Assembly (NCBI RefSeq): GCF_900537075.1
Contig: NZ_UNRA01000004.1
Span: 62,001 to 126,000 of the forward strand
From: Tropicibacter sp. Alg240-R139
GTDB lineage: Bacteria > Pseudomonadota > Alphaproteobacteria > Rhodobacterales > Rhodobacteraceae
DNA: 64,000 nt
Reading direction: 5' to 3'
Shown: one piece after another, positions 17,908 through 26,244 of the stretch
How positions within the stretch are numbered: the stretch's first letter is position 1
Layout of the letters: every line of letters starts with the position of its first letter
Notes under the pieces: generated by a model
What the model saw: the letters and a program-made list of their open reading frames with translations, nothing else
What the model was told of the DNA's origin: nothing
Database searches by the model: none
Translations under genes and position numbers: made by a program

Positions 17908-18620
17908 CAGCCTACTCCAAATTTGCCGCGCACTTGCGCTGCTGAATAACCGGGGTAGGCACGATAGCCGCCACCCAACGACAGATCGGGATTTGCGTGC
18001 AGCAACAGAATAAGCTCGCGCGGCAAGGTCTTTAGATCATGGGGCGGGCTATCTTTTGATACCCCGCGTGCTTCGTCCAAAAGCTCAAACACATCGGTTG
18101 GATAATCGGGCGCTTGAAAGAGATCGTGTGCGTGAACCCAATCGATGAACTTTTCGATGTTGTGCGCCGTAGGTATCATCTCATCACCGCCCTCGACCAC
18201 GGTCATCACGTCATCGAAAACGCTGCCGATCGTGATTATGAAGTCACGGATGTAGTTGCTGAAATCACCGTCATAGACCGAAATCATGCACAAATTGTCC
18301 CCCAAAATCAGGAAGCGGGCAAAGTGAACTGTGCCAACATTGTCCAGACCGGCGAAAATCTCGTCAACGTTCTGCGCAATGGCCAATGCGGCCTTGGCCC
18401 GCCCAATAGATGAGCTGTCCTTGAGCGGCATGACGAGGTTCATCATCCTCTGCACGTTTTCGCTGTTTTGCTGCGTTTCGCGTGGCCCGCCAGGCATCTT
18501 GGGGGCAGGGGCCTTCATTGCCCAATATGGAAGCACGACATTTTTGGAAAGAAACTTGAACCACCCACGCTCGGGCAGTGAATCAACATAACGATCAAAC
18601 CAGCTTTCTTCGTTCGCCAT
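17904..18620 (-). CDS. Unknown protein between catalase-like and DyP genes
   Basis: The 238-residue protein is not recognised with confidence. It has no signal peptide. The middle part (HFARFLILGDNLCMISVYDGDFSNYI) resembles the ferredoxin-like alpha/beta half-domains seen in DyP and chlorite dismutase-type proteins, where an Arg or Asp faces the heme, but I cannot assign it. The start at 18620 is chosen for AGGA seven bases upstream; it lies only 4 bp after the catalase-like stop, and its own stop overlaps the DyP start. This tight coupling suggests that the three products work together. Confidence 0.7.
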   Translation of the reverse strand: MANEESWFDRYVDSLPERGWFKFLSKNVVLPYWAMKAPAPKMPGGPRETQQNSENVQRMMNLVMPLKDSSSIGRAKAALAIAQNVDEIFAGLDNVGTVHFARFLILGDNLCMISVYDGDFSNYIRDFIITIGSVFDDVMTVVEGGDEMIPTAHNIEKFIDWVHAHDLFQAPDYPTDVFELLDEARGVSKDSPPHDLKTLPRELILLLHANPDLSLGGGYRAYPGYSAAQVRGKFGVGW

Positions 18621-18624
18621 AATT

Positions 18625-19641
18625 TCAATCCTTCGCAAACGGGCAGCGTGTGGCCTTGCGCCACTCGCTTGAAATTTCATAAGCATCCCGCCGGGCGGCC
18701 AGGATCGGGTCGTCAGAGGGTTCAATACCCTTCGTCAGAAGCCCCGGATTGAAGCTCAGATCTTCGCAATCTGCGGTTTGATCTTCGGCGACCTTGTCCA
18801 GCGTCAGTGTCCCCATAAGTATCCGGATTCTGTGGGGCGGCCAGGGTCGCGAACAATCGTTATAGTCATCGCCCGCTTCGCCAAGCTGCATCATCAACGA
18901 GAACTGCGCTTCCCCGTCGCCATCCAGCCGGGCTCTCAGTTCGTCGTGCAGATAGTTGTTGTCAGGTTCTTTGGTCAGCCTTCTCGGCTGAACGCCAGAA
19001 ATCGGCTGCCACGTGAACCGGACATACCGGCGTACGCCATCAGGAGATGTGATAATGAACGTATGCACCGCATGGTAATCGGCACGGGTATATCCTGTTG
19101 GTGCTCCGATTGTGGCTGCTCCAAAAATCGGAAGCTGTGAGAACCGGTTCTTGTTTGCAAAATCGAACGCACCCTCGTCCGGGCTCAAGGTTTCGTTAGG
19201 GTAGGGATTGCGTTTGGGTATCATCATTCGCAGATAGTCAAATATCTTTGCCCATGCGTTTTCACGAAAATATGGGATTGCTGGGGACGCATTGATGAAT
19301 GCCAGCGCCGTTTTCTTGGTTGGCCCAAAAAACGCGGGCAACGTCATTCCAAGCAGATCGGTCGCAGTGCCATCGGGCAGGTGGAACCGGATTGCCATGC
19401 CCCGCACGTCTGACCAATCATCACGTTCCGTCGCGCTGCCCGATCCATTCGAGAACCGGCCCGTAACCGGAATTTTGGCGCCCTGAAAATGGGCCGCCGT
19501 GCAAAAGTTGGGGGCAACGTCTGAAGCTATGAAATGTCCGCTCATCCCGATGCCCATCGTGTGAACAGGGCGGAGGTCAAGATCACCATCGGGTCGCTGG
19601 AGCGCTCTTACTAGGTCTGCTGCAATCGTCTGATCGTTCAT
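18625..19641 (-). CDS. Catalase-related small heme protein (SrpA-like)
   Basis: The 338-residue protein has the catalase-core pattern: HTMGIGMSGHF with the distal His near residue 27, RFSNGSGSATERDDWSDVRG, and near the C-terminus FNPGLLTKGIEPSDDPIL followed by ARRDAYEIS, where Arg-x3-Tyr fits the proximal heme ligand. It is much shorter than true catalases (about 480-750) and matches catalase-related peroxidases, some of which act on organic or fatty-acid hydroperoxides. The ATG at 19641 has GAGG six bases upstream; a GTG four codons earlier is the alternative. It heads an operon with the unknown gene and DyP. Confidence 0.85.
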   Translation of the reverse strand: MNDQTIAADLVRALQRPDGDLDLRPVHTMGIGMSGHFIASDVAPNFCTAAHFQGAKIPVTGRFSNGSGSATERDDWSDVRGMAIRFHLPDGTATDLLGMTLPAFFGPTKKTALAFINASPAIPYFRENAWAKIFDYLRMMIPKRNPYPNETLSPDEGAFDFANKNRFSQLPIFGAATIGAPTGYTRADYHAVHTFIITSPDGVRRYVRFTWQPISGVQPRRLTKEPDNNYLHDELRARLDGDGEAQFSLMMQLGEAGDDYNDCSRPWPPHRIRILMGTLTLDKVAEDQTADCEDLSFNPGLLTKGIEPSDDPILAARRDAYEISSEWRKATRCPFAKD

Positions 19642-19689
19642 ATCCAACCTCACAGATTCTCCAATTTGAATATCATTACACGAAAAAGC

Positions 19690-19726
19690 GTAACAATTTG
19701 CGCAGAATCGCGTCTTATTGTAACAA
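19690..19726. promoter_or_regulatory. Direct repeats between divergent catalase-like and patatin genes
   Basis: The heptamer GTAACAA occurs at 19690-19696 and 19720-19726, exactly 30 bp apart (about three helical turns), in the 253-bp gap between divergent genes. Both copies are followed by an A/T-rich stretch and a GCG. This spacing would put two protein sites on the same DNA face. The regulator is unknown. Confidence 0.35.
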
Positions 19727-19894
19727 AAGCGGGTTGAAGGTGATCATTGTGAGCATCGTCAGGGGCAAGCAAGACTGACCCTTGGCTTGTTTCACTGGCG
19801 AGTTCGCAGCTCGAATTTATCTGTGAAAACTGTCTTCGATTGCCGTTTCTACGTGCTTAAGGTGATTGCAATCTGCTCGGTCAGGAGGGGTCCG

Positions 19895-20944
19895 ATGGCA
19901 TTCAAACTCTTGTCCTGTGACGGTGGTGGGGTCAGAGGCTATCTGACCTGTCTGATCTTGAGTGGGCTGCACAAAGAGACCGGATTTCTGGACAAAGTAG
20001 ATGGGTTTATCGGAACGTCTACGGGTGGGTTGATAGCTGTTGCATTGGCCGATGGCAGATCTCAGGGCAAGGATCTGGGGGCTTTGTTGGATGAGATCAC
20101 ATCCATTTACAGAAATCAGGCTGACAAAATATTCCGTGAGAATTATCATAACATATTCGACAGATCGTTTGATGCGATGGCGCACAAATTCGGTTTTGGC
20201 GATGGGCCAGGCATCAGATCGTCGCAGTTCACCTCGACGGGTTTGGCAGAAATTGGCAAGTCGTTGGTTGGCGACCGGGAGCTTGGGTCAATCCCACCCG
20301 ATATTGTGTTGGCGGTACCGGCAGTCTGTTTGCACTGGAGCAATCGTGTCGGCTGGGCCCCGTTCACTCTGACGAACCAGGAACTGAGCAGGGATGATTG
20401 GTTGAACCTGAGCACCGTCAAATTGCTGGATATGGCCATGGCCACTTCGGCGGCCCCGACGTTTTTTCCGCCGCACCAGATTGTTTCTGAGGGTCATGAT
20501 TACGGTTATTTTATCGACGGGGGCGTTTTTGCCAACAATCCGGTTTTGAACGGGATCAATGTTGCAATCGCTGCGGGGCACGCAAATGATCTTTCAGACA
20601 TAGAAGTCATTTCAATTGGAACCGGACGTCAACCCATCTCGATCTCTGAAGAGATGGTGAAAAACCCCGATGACTGGGGTCTTCTCAAATGGTTCGGCCT
20701 GACCTCGGACGCCCCTGGGGGGGCATTGCTGGATCTCGGGTTGACCACGTCGGCCGAAAACCAATATTGGATCGCGAAGCTGGTCCTGGATGATCGCCTT
20801 GTTCGACTGGACCCGCCTCTTGCCAATACCGTTAGCCTGACCTCGCGTGATACCAAGTCGTACGAGCTGATGGACGAGGCGTCTCAATTCGCCAAGGACA
20901 GTCCGTATTGGCAGGATGCTCTTGTCCTGTTGCAAAGCTGGTGA
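19895..20944 (+). CDS. Patatin-like phospholipase
   Basis: The 349-residue protein has all patatin landmarks: the oxyanion loop DGGGVRGY near residue 9-16, the nucleophile elbow GTSTGG (Ser about 42), and the dyad Asp in DGGVFANNP (about 208). These enzymes release fatty acids from membrane lipids. No signal peptide is present, so it acts from the cytoplasm. The start is set by AGGAGGGG upstream of 19895, which excludes a longer frame. It diverges from the catalase-like operon, suggesting a link between lipid release and peroxide handling. Similar patatins serve as effectors of some anti-phage systems, but no CD-NTase gene is seen here. Confidence 0.9.
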   Translation: MAFKLLSCDGGGVRGYLTCLILSGLHKETGFLDKVDGFIGTSTGGLIAVALADGRSQGKDLGALLDEITSIYRNQADKIFRENYHNIFDRSFDAMAHKFGFGDGPGIRSSQFTSTGLAEIGKSLVGDRELGSIPPDIVLAVPAVCLHWSNRVGWAPFTLTNQELSRDDWLNLSTVKLLDMAMATSAAPTFFPPHQIVSEGHDYGYFIDGGVFANNPVLNGINVAIAAGHANDLSDIEVISIGTGRQPISISEEMVKNPDDWGLLKWFGLTSDAPGGALLDLGLTTSAENQYWIAKLVLDDRLVRLDPPLANTVSLTSRDTKSYELMDEASQFAKDSPYWQDALVLLQSW

Positions 20945-20965
20945 GCCGTTTTCGCCAATCGGGGC

Positions 20966-21319
20966 TCACCATTGCAGCAGCCCAGGCTTTTGCGCTTGGA
21001 AACCTTTGGCCGTTGGAAACAGAGAGCGCATATTCGCAATCGTTTCCAACTCACCGTCCAGAAGGGGTTGGACAGTCTCCCACCAATTCTTGAAAGCGGA
21101 TGTTTCCCTGTGTGCATGGGCGGCGGCTTCATCCCGAAACACTTCGTAGAAATAGAAACGGTTCGGATTGGCGGTATCCACCATGACGTGAAACTGGAAG
21201 ACGCCTTGTTCCTCACTTATTACGCTTTGCGCCACAAAGATGCTTGCGTCCAAAAAGGCCTTTCGATGTATGGGTAGGACGTTGATCGCGAAAAAGGTCC
21301 CAAGCATTCCGTCTGACAT
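20966..21319 (-). CDS. ABM-family monooxygenase-like protein (LsrG-like)
   Basis: The 117-residue protein has the antibiotic biosynthesis monooxygenase (ABM) pattern: GTFFAINVLPIHRKAFLD, EEQGVFQFHVMVD, and RFYFYEVFRDEAAAHAHRET, close to the family that includes LsrG (AI-2 phosphate isomerase) and heme- or quinone-acting dimers. The start at 21319 is preferred since the family begins there; a much longer upstream extension overlaps the IclR gene. It is convergent with patatin, separated by 21 bp. The substrate is not known. Confidence 0.8.
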   Translation of the reverse strand: MSDGMLGTFFAINVLPIHRKAFLDASIFVAQSVISEEQGVFQFHVMVDTANPNRFYFYEVFRDEAAAHAHRETSAFKNWWETVQPLLDGELETIANMRSLFPTAKGFQAQKPGLLQW

Positions 21320-21432
21320 CTTCAATCCCCTTTTTCCACAATTCCCTTCAGTGCAAAGGCAGCCACATGCGAACCTTGCGATCATCAGCCATCTCATCAA
21401 CGACTGTTGCCTTATCCCGTTTGTAAGCTGGG

Positions 21433-22173
21433 TTAGGTTTCGCTCCACCCTAGTGTGGTTGAAAGTTTTCGCGACATTGCCTGTAAGGTTCGGCCAATTT
21501 CTTCTCGTGCCGCATCGTTGAACACCCGCGTGGACGCCGTGGCACCGATGGAAAGTGTCGCACCGGGTCCAGTTTCGGTCAAGATGGCCGCGACAGAGCA
21601 CATACCGCGTTCAAGCTCTTCGACGCATTCAGCGTACCCTTGCTTGCGAATTACGTCGAACTCCGTCTCCAAATCCTGGAGATTGGTGATCGTACTTTCC
21701 GTGTATTTCTTGAGACGACCCTGAAGGTCGTGCTTTGACAGCAATTCGGGCGAGAAGGCCGCAATCACTTTGGAGCACGAGCAGGCGTGCAGTGGCCGTT
21801 TGCCTAAACCTGGATGCAAATACGACACGCCGTTTTCAGGGGTAGCGACGTGGATGATTTCCACCCGTTGCCCGCGTAGACGCGACAGAAAGAAAGCTGC
21901 ACCTTGATCCGTTGCGGCGCGCGCAAGAACAGGTGTGATAACTTCCAAAAGCGCCGGATCGGACAGATCACGCAGGGTGATCCGTTTTAGTCGGGCACCA
22001 ATAGCAAACCGGCCTCGTGCTGATGGGGTCAACAGGTCGGCAGAGACAAGGTCCTGTACCAATCTGTAGGCAGAGGGTTTGGGCAGGTCAGCATGCGTAC
22101 AGATCTGGGCCACGGTGGCCTCGCCTTTCTGTCCTACAATTTCCAGGATCGACGTGAGGCGTTCGAGATGCAT
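21433..22173 (-). CDS. IclR-family transcriptional regulator
   Basis: The 246-residue protein has an N-terminal winged helix (about residues 1-60; ATVAQICTHADLPKPSAYRL is the recognition region) and a C-terminal effector domain with LHACSCSKVIAAF and GYAECVEELERGMCSVAA, both typical of IclR. It is divergent from mtoX, 69 bp away, with a palindrome in between, so it probably controls mtoX and its own gene in response to a small molecule. It could also regulate the ABM gene behind it. Confidence 0.9.
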   Translation of the reverse strand: MHLERLTSILEIVGQKGEATVAQICTHADLPKPSAYRLVQDLVSADLLTPSARGRFAIGARLKRITLRDLSDPALLEVITPVLARAATDQGAAFFLSRLRGQRVEIIHVATPENGVSYLHPGLGKRPLHACSCSKVIAAFSPELLSKHDLQGRLKKYTESTITNLQDLETEFDVIRKQGYAECVEELERGMCSVAAILTETGPGATLSIGATASTRVFNDAAREEIGRTLQAMSRKLSTTLGWSET

Positions 22174-22193
22174 GATTTTACCTTGTGAGAATC

Positions 22194-22207
22194 TAATTAT
22201 CGAATTA
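22194..22207. promoter_or_regulatory. Candidate IclR operator
   Basis: TAATT-ATCG-AATTA is a perfect 5-bp inverted repeat in the 69-bp gap between iclR and mtoX, flanked by two GAGAAT copies (22187-22192 and 22209-22214). The position between divergent promoters fits an operator for the adjacent IclR protein. Confidence 0.45.
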
Positions 22208-22242
22208 CGAGAATATAGGTGGTTTCACAAGGGAGGAATGTG

Positions 22243-23601
22243 ATGATGGATGGCACATGCTGCGGCCCCGGCTATGCAAGCCCGGCTGAGGCAATCAAGG
22301 CCCCCCGCGAGAAACTGCTGTACACGATCGCGATCTACACGGGCACCGGCATTCAAAAGCCAGACTATTTGGCCACTGTAGACGCTGATCCCGACAGCGC
22401 GACCTATTCCCAGGTCATTCACCGTCTTGAAATGCCTGGTATTGGGGACGAACTGCATCACATGGGGTGGAATGCCTGTTCGTCCTGCCATGATGATGCT
22501 GGCATGTCTCGAAAGTACCTGCTGGTGCCCGGTGTACGGTCAAACAACATTCACATCATCGACACCGCAACCGATCCGCGTGCGCCGCGCCTGCACAAGG
22601 TGATAGATGGGGCCGAGATCAAGTCAAAGACCGACCTCAGCGGTCCCCATACTGTGCATTGCCTAGGGTCCGAGATTATCATTTCTTTCCTTGGTGACGC
22701 GAAAGGTGAGGCACCGGGTGGCTATCTGCATCTCAACAAAGAATTCGAGATTGTCGGGCGTTGGGAAAACTCTATGGGTGATATCCCGTTCGGCTATGAT
22801 TTTTGGTACCAGCCGCGCCATAACGTAATGGTGTCTTCGGAATGGGCGGCGCCAAACACCTTCATGCCGGGTTTTGACCTCGAAGAGGTTGGGCATCTAA
22901 AATATGGTCGCCGCCTGCATATCTGGGACTTTGAAAAGCGCGTACCGATCGAGACTATGTATCTGGGCGAAGATGGCTTGATCCCGCTTGAGGTGAAGTT
23001 CCATCACAACCCTGACAGCACCCACGGATTTTGCGGCGCAGCGCTAAGCGCCAATGTCATCCATTTCTGGAAATCCGATGCCGGCAAATGGGAATGGGAA
23101 AAAATCATCGATGTGGAGAACGAACCACATCCCGAATGGCCAATCCCCGTGCCGGGGGTAATGTCAGCGATCTTGGTATCGATGGATGACAAATTTCTTT
23201 ACCTCAACAATTGGCTGCACGGGGACATGCGCCAATACAATATCGAGGATCCCCATAACCCCGTCTTGACCGGGCAGGTCTGGATGGGCGGGTTGTTGGG
23301 CAAAGCGCCTGAGGTCAACGGCGTGAAGGTCGCGGGTGGGCCGCAGATGTACCAGCTTTCGCTTGATGGAAAGCGGCTCTACGTCACAACTTCATTGTTT
23401 TCGACGTGGGACAACCAGTTTTACCCCGAAATTCGCACGCAAGGAGGCGTTATGGTCATGATCGATTGCGATGTCGAAAACGGCGGCATGAAGATCAACA
23501 AGGATTTCATCGTGGATTTCGGCAAGGAACCCAATGGGCCCAGCCGTTGCCACGAAACCCGCTACCCCGGTGGCGATTGCACCAGCGATATCTGGCTGTG
23601 A
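22243..23601 (+). CDS. mtoX: Selenium-binding protein / methanethiol oxidase
   Basis: The 452-residue protein belongs to the SBP56 family. Its N-terminus has GTCCGPGYASPAEA, followed by APREKLLYT, HHMGWNACSSCHDDA, SGPHTVHCLG, FHHNPDSTHGFCGAAL and the C-terminal SRCHETRYPGGDCTSDIWL, all typical. Bacterial members in DMSP-using and sulfur bacteria oxidise methanethiol to formaldehyde, sulfide and peroxide with bound copper. Most MtoX proteins studied carry a signal peptide; none is seen here, which argues for care. GGGAGG precedes the start. It overlaps the ferredoxin gene by 4 bases (GTGA). Confidence 0.85.
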   Translation: MMDGTCCGPGYASPAEAIKAPREKLLYTIAIYTGTGIQKPDYLATVDADPDSATYSQVIHRLEMPGIGDELHHMGWNACSSCHDDAGMSRKYLLVPGVRSNNIHIIDTATDPRAPRLHKVIDGAEIKSKTDLSGPHTVHCLGSEIIISFLGDAKGEAPGGYLHLNKEFEIVGRWENSMGDIPFGYDFWYQPRHNVMVSSEWAAPNTFMPGFDLEEVGHLKYGRRLHIWDFEKRVPIETMYLGEDGLIPLEVKFHHNPDSTHGFCGAALSANVIHFWKSDAGKWEWEKIIDVENEPHPEWPIPVPGVMSAILVSMDDKFLYLNNWLHGDMRQYNIEDPHNPVLTGQVWMGGLLGKAPEVNGVKVAGGPQMYQLSLDGKRLYVTTSLFSTWDNQFYPEIRTQGGVMVMIDCDVENGGMKINKDFIVDFGKEPNGPSRCHETRYPGGDCTSDIWL

Positions 23602-24005
23602 CCTTGAGCCACACAATAACAATCGCCAACCGCGACGGGGCAACCTATAGCGTCGATGCCCGCCGCCCCTTGTTGAATACGCTGCGCGAGCAGGGGGTCG
23701 ATCTGCCGTACGGCTGCAAATACGGTGGCTGCATCACTTGTGCGGCCAAACTGACTACTGGCGAAGTCGATCAACGGCGCCAGGTTGCGCTGAGCAACCG
23801 TCAGATCAACAACGGCTATGTCCTGCTGTGCGTTGCCCGCGCGACAACCGACTGCACGTTGGAAATCGGCGTCGAAAGCCACGACATGCTGTACCGCAAC
23901 CCCTTTCTTGATCCGCTGGAACCACATGAGCTGAAAGCGGACATCGCGACACCGTTGCCCTCAAGCGATGAAGCGCTTGGGTCAAAACCGAAGAAGGAGG
24001 CCTGA
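23598..24005 (+). CDS. 2Fe-2S ferredoxin
   Basis: The 135-residue protein has the plant-type ferredoxin pattern C-x4-C-x2-C...C, seen in YGCKYGGCITCAAKL with the fourth Cys in VLLCVAR. Length after the core (about 45 extra residues) is more than usual. It starts with GTG overlapping the mtoX stop, so it is made together with the selenium-binding protein and may carry electrons for it or for a partner enzyme. This coupling is not something I know from described MtoX systems. Confidence 0.88.
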   Translation: MTLSHTITIANRDGATYSVDARRPLLNTLREQGVDLPYGCKYGGCITCAAKLTTGEVDQRRQVALSNRQINNGYVLLCVARATTDCTLEIGVESHDMLYRNPFLDPLEPHELKADIATPLPSSDEALGSKPKKEA

Positions 24006-24008
24006 GCC

Positions 24009-24473
24009 ATGCCTGCGGCTGCCTTGGACGACCTGTATGACTATGATCCCAAATTTCTGGCCGATATTCTAAAATCGGTCAAATCCATTGCCATGGTCGG
24101 GGCCAGTGCTGACAAGACCAAGTTCAGCTACGGCGTGCTTCGGGTTTTGCACGAAACAGGATACGATATGATCCCGGTGAACCCGAACCCAAATCTGACA
24201 GAGATCCGCGGCATTCCCGTATTTCACTCGTTGGAAAAGATCGACCGCCCCGTCGACATGGTCGAGGTTTTTCGCCCCAAAGAAGAGCTGTTTGCCATCA
24301 CCGAACAGGCCATTGCCATTGGTGCAAAGGTATTATGGGGGCAGATTGGTGTTTATGACGACGACGCGGCAAAACTCGCCGAAGACGCGGGGCTAAAAGT
24401 GGTCATGAACCGTTGCCCCAAAATCGAGCTGTTCCGCCCGTTCTGGAAGCCACGCCTTGATCTGGCAATCTGA
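24009..24473 (+). CDS. CoA-binding domain protein (YccU-like)
   Basis: The 154-residue protein has a Rossmann-type CoA_binding_2 fold: SIAMVGASADKTKFSYGVLRVL near residue 18, then GYDMIPVNPN, and VLWGQIGVYDDDAAKLAEDAGL, with MNRCPKIEL near the end. Proteins of this family bind coenzyme A, with no known catalytic activity. It starts 3 bp after the ferredoxin gene with a good AGGAGG, so it is the third gene of the mtoX operon. Confidence 0.85.
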   Translation: MPAAALDDLYDYDPKFLADILKSVKSIAMVGASADKTKFSYGVLRVLHETGYDMIPVNPNPNLTEIRGIPVFHSLEKIDRPVDMVEVFRPKEELFAITEQAIAIGAKVLWGQIGVYDDDAAKLAEDAGLKVVMNRCPKIELFRPFWKPRLDLAI

Positions 24474-24644
24474 CACTAGCTGGCAGTTGCAAGGCTATGG
24501 GCCGACACAGGTATAGGTCGGCTCTAGCCGCTGCGAAGGGCAGGGAAAGGACAGAGTACATCCCAGTCATATGTGTGGCAGACATCCTGAGGAGGCCTGA
24601 AAGTAGCGTTGCAGCCGCTCGGCCTAGCCTGCCATTTTACCCAT

Positions 24645-25831
24645 TTATGAGGGCAATATGTTGTGGTTTGGCCTGAACTTGTTGCCGGAATCGTAGGTTC
24701 CTTTAATTCGTGAAAGCCTCGCGCCACCCACGTGGGCGATAAAAGCTTCGCATGCGGGGTCGCGAAAATTGGAAATACCGTCCAAAAGCCCTGCAATCGC
24801 GTCCGAAGTAAGCCCGAAGAAATCATGGCTTTTCCCGTACTTCCGAGCACCCGGCGTCAGCAATGGATCGAATGCTGCTTGCCAATCCACGAACTTGTGA
24901 GGTGAGATGACATCGGCAATCGGTTCCCCGAGCCCGCGTAAGGCTGACATTGCCTTTTCGCCCTCATCCATTGGGCCACTGTAGCAAGCCGCAAGTATCA
25001 AAACTTCCCTCCCGTGCCACTCTTCAGGCAAAAACGGCAGTGGGGGCGCCGTTCTCATGACGCTCCATACGGTGAGTTCGTCGGGCGAGGTGTCCGCAAT
25101 CTTTGCGTACTCTGCCAGCAGTTCTGGCGCATTTTCGATCGGGTGAACAATCAAGCCAGGCAGGACATCCGGTCCCAGGTCATGCAATTGGAACTTGAAT
25201 GATGTCACGACACCAAAGTTGCCTCCACCCCCTCGGATTGCCCAAATAAGATCAGGGTGAGTGTTGGGGGATGCTGTGACGATCTCCCCGTTTGCTGTCA
25301 CAACTTCGGCAGACAGCAAGTTGTCTATGGTCATGCCGAACTTGCGCGTGGTCCATCCGAACCCACCGCCAAGTGTCAGCCCGGCAATTCCGGTTGTGGA
25401 ATTTATGCCTGTGGGTACGACAAGCCCATGGGCCTGTGTTTCCCGGTCGACATCGCCCAGCAATGCCCCCGGAGCCACGCGTGCGGTTTTGGCTTCTGGG
25501 TCCACATAAACCGATTGCATCATGGACAGATCCAGCAGCACCGTGTCGTCAGCGACGACATGCCCCGCGATTTGGTGGCCGCCGGATTTTATGGACAACA
25601 TCAGGCCCGCGTTGCGCACAAAGTTTACCGCGACTTGGACGTCACTGGCCCCCATTGCCCTGATCACAACGCCGGGGTGGCGCTCGACCATGCTGTTCCA
25701 TCTGGCCGGGCTTCGTCATATTCTTGGCTGCCTCGCAGATGGACTGCGCCACGCAGTGATGCATCAAGCAAATCCAGCGCTGCTTGATCCACAGTTGCCG
25801 TGTTTCCATCAAGTGACTTCAGGTCGTACAT
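24645..25831 (-). pseudogene. FAD-binding oxidase (berberine-bridge type), disrupted
   Basis: Two overlapping frames together encode an FAD-dependent oxidoreductase. The first (from 25831, with a good GGGAGG) ends with GSQEYDEARP and then shifts out of frame; the second carries on with NSMVERHPGVV in the expected place, so one base has been lost or two gained near 25700. The second frame has the FAD motifs SGGHQIAGH, VAPGALLGDVD and LGGGFGWTTRKFG. Its C-terminus jumps from AHVGGA to YDSGNKFRPNHNI, so about 90 residues of the substrate domain appear deleted near 24720. A fused protein could not be made without frameshifting. It follows a DUF4242 gene and the cyclase/ATPase gene on the same strand. 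Confidence 0.8.
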
Positions 25832-25958
25832 GGATCGCCTCCCTATTTCAGGTATGGCTTCTTGCACGGCTGCCTCAGCACCTTGGCAATTCCCTCACCT
25901 CACCTCACCTGTTGCCGGCGACGAGGATGATATTGCAGTCGTAAAATCGTTATGGGGA

Positions 25959-26216
25959 TCAGGCGAATATTCCTGGATCAATCCGGTCTACAGGCGTTAT
26001 CACGTCTGCGGGAATGTTCAGCCTTTCAGCAGCCTGTCGCAGGCTTTCCTCATCAGGGGCTTCGTACAAGCAATACGTCTTGCGCTTGTCCGCGCTGAGA
26101 AACGAAAAAATCCACTCTATGCCGATATCGTCGTTTATCTCTTTGATGTGAATTTTGTCCTCGTCGCTGACATTCAGCTGTTCGACATAATTTCTTTCAA
26201 TAATGTATCTTGGCAT
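25959..26216 (-). CDS. DUF4242 protein
   Basis: The 85-residue protein starts with MPRYIIERNY and ends with a regular alpha/beta pattern (ADKRKTYCLYEAPDEESLRQAAERLNIPAD), matching DUF4242, a small ferredoxin-like domain; one member from Streptomyces binds nickel. The start is set by GGGGGAG five bases upstream. It lies 28 bp downstream of the cyclase/ATPase gene, same strand, and 127 bp before the FAD oxidase pseudogene. Its function is unknown. Confidence 0.78.
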   Translation of the reverse strand: MPRYIIERNYVEQLNVSDEDKIHIKEINDDIGIEWIFSFLSADKRKTYCLYEAPDEESLRQAAERLNIPADVITPVDRIDPGIFA

Positions 26217-26244
26217 AATGCTCCCCCCAGGCATTAAACGGACC

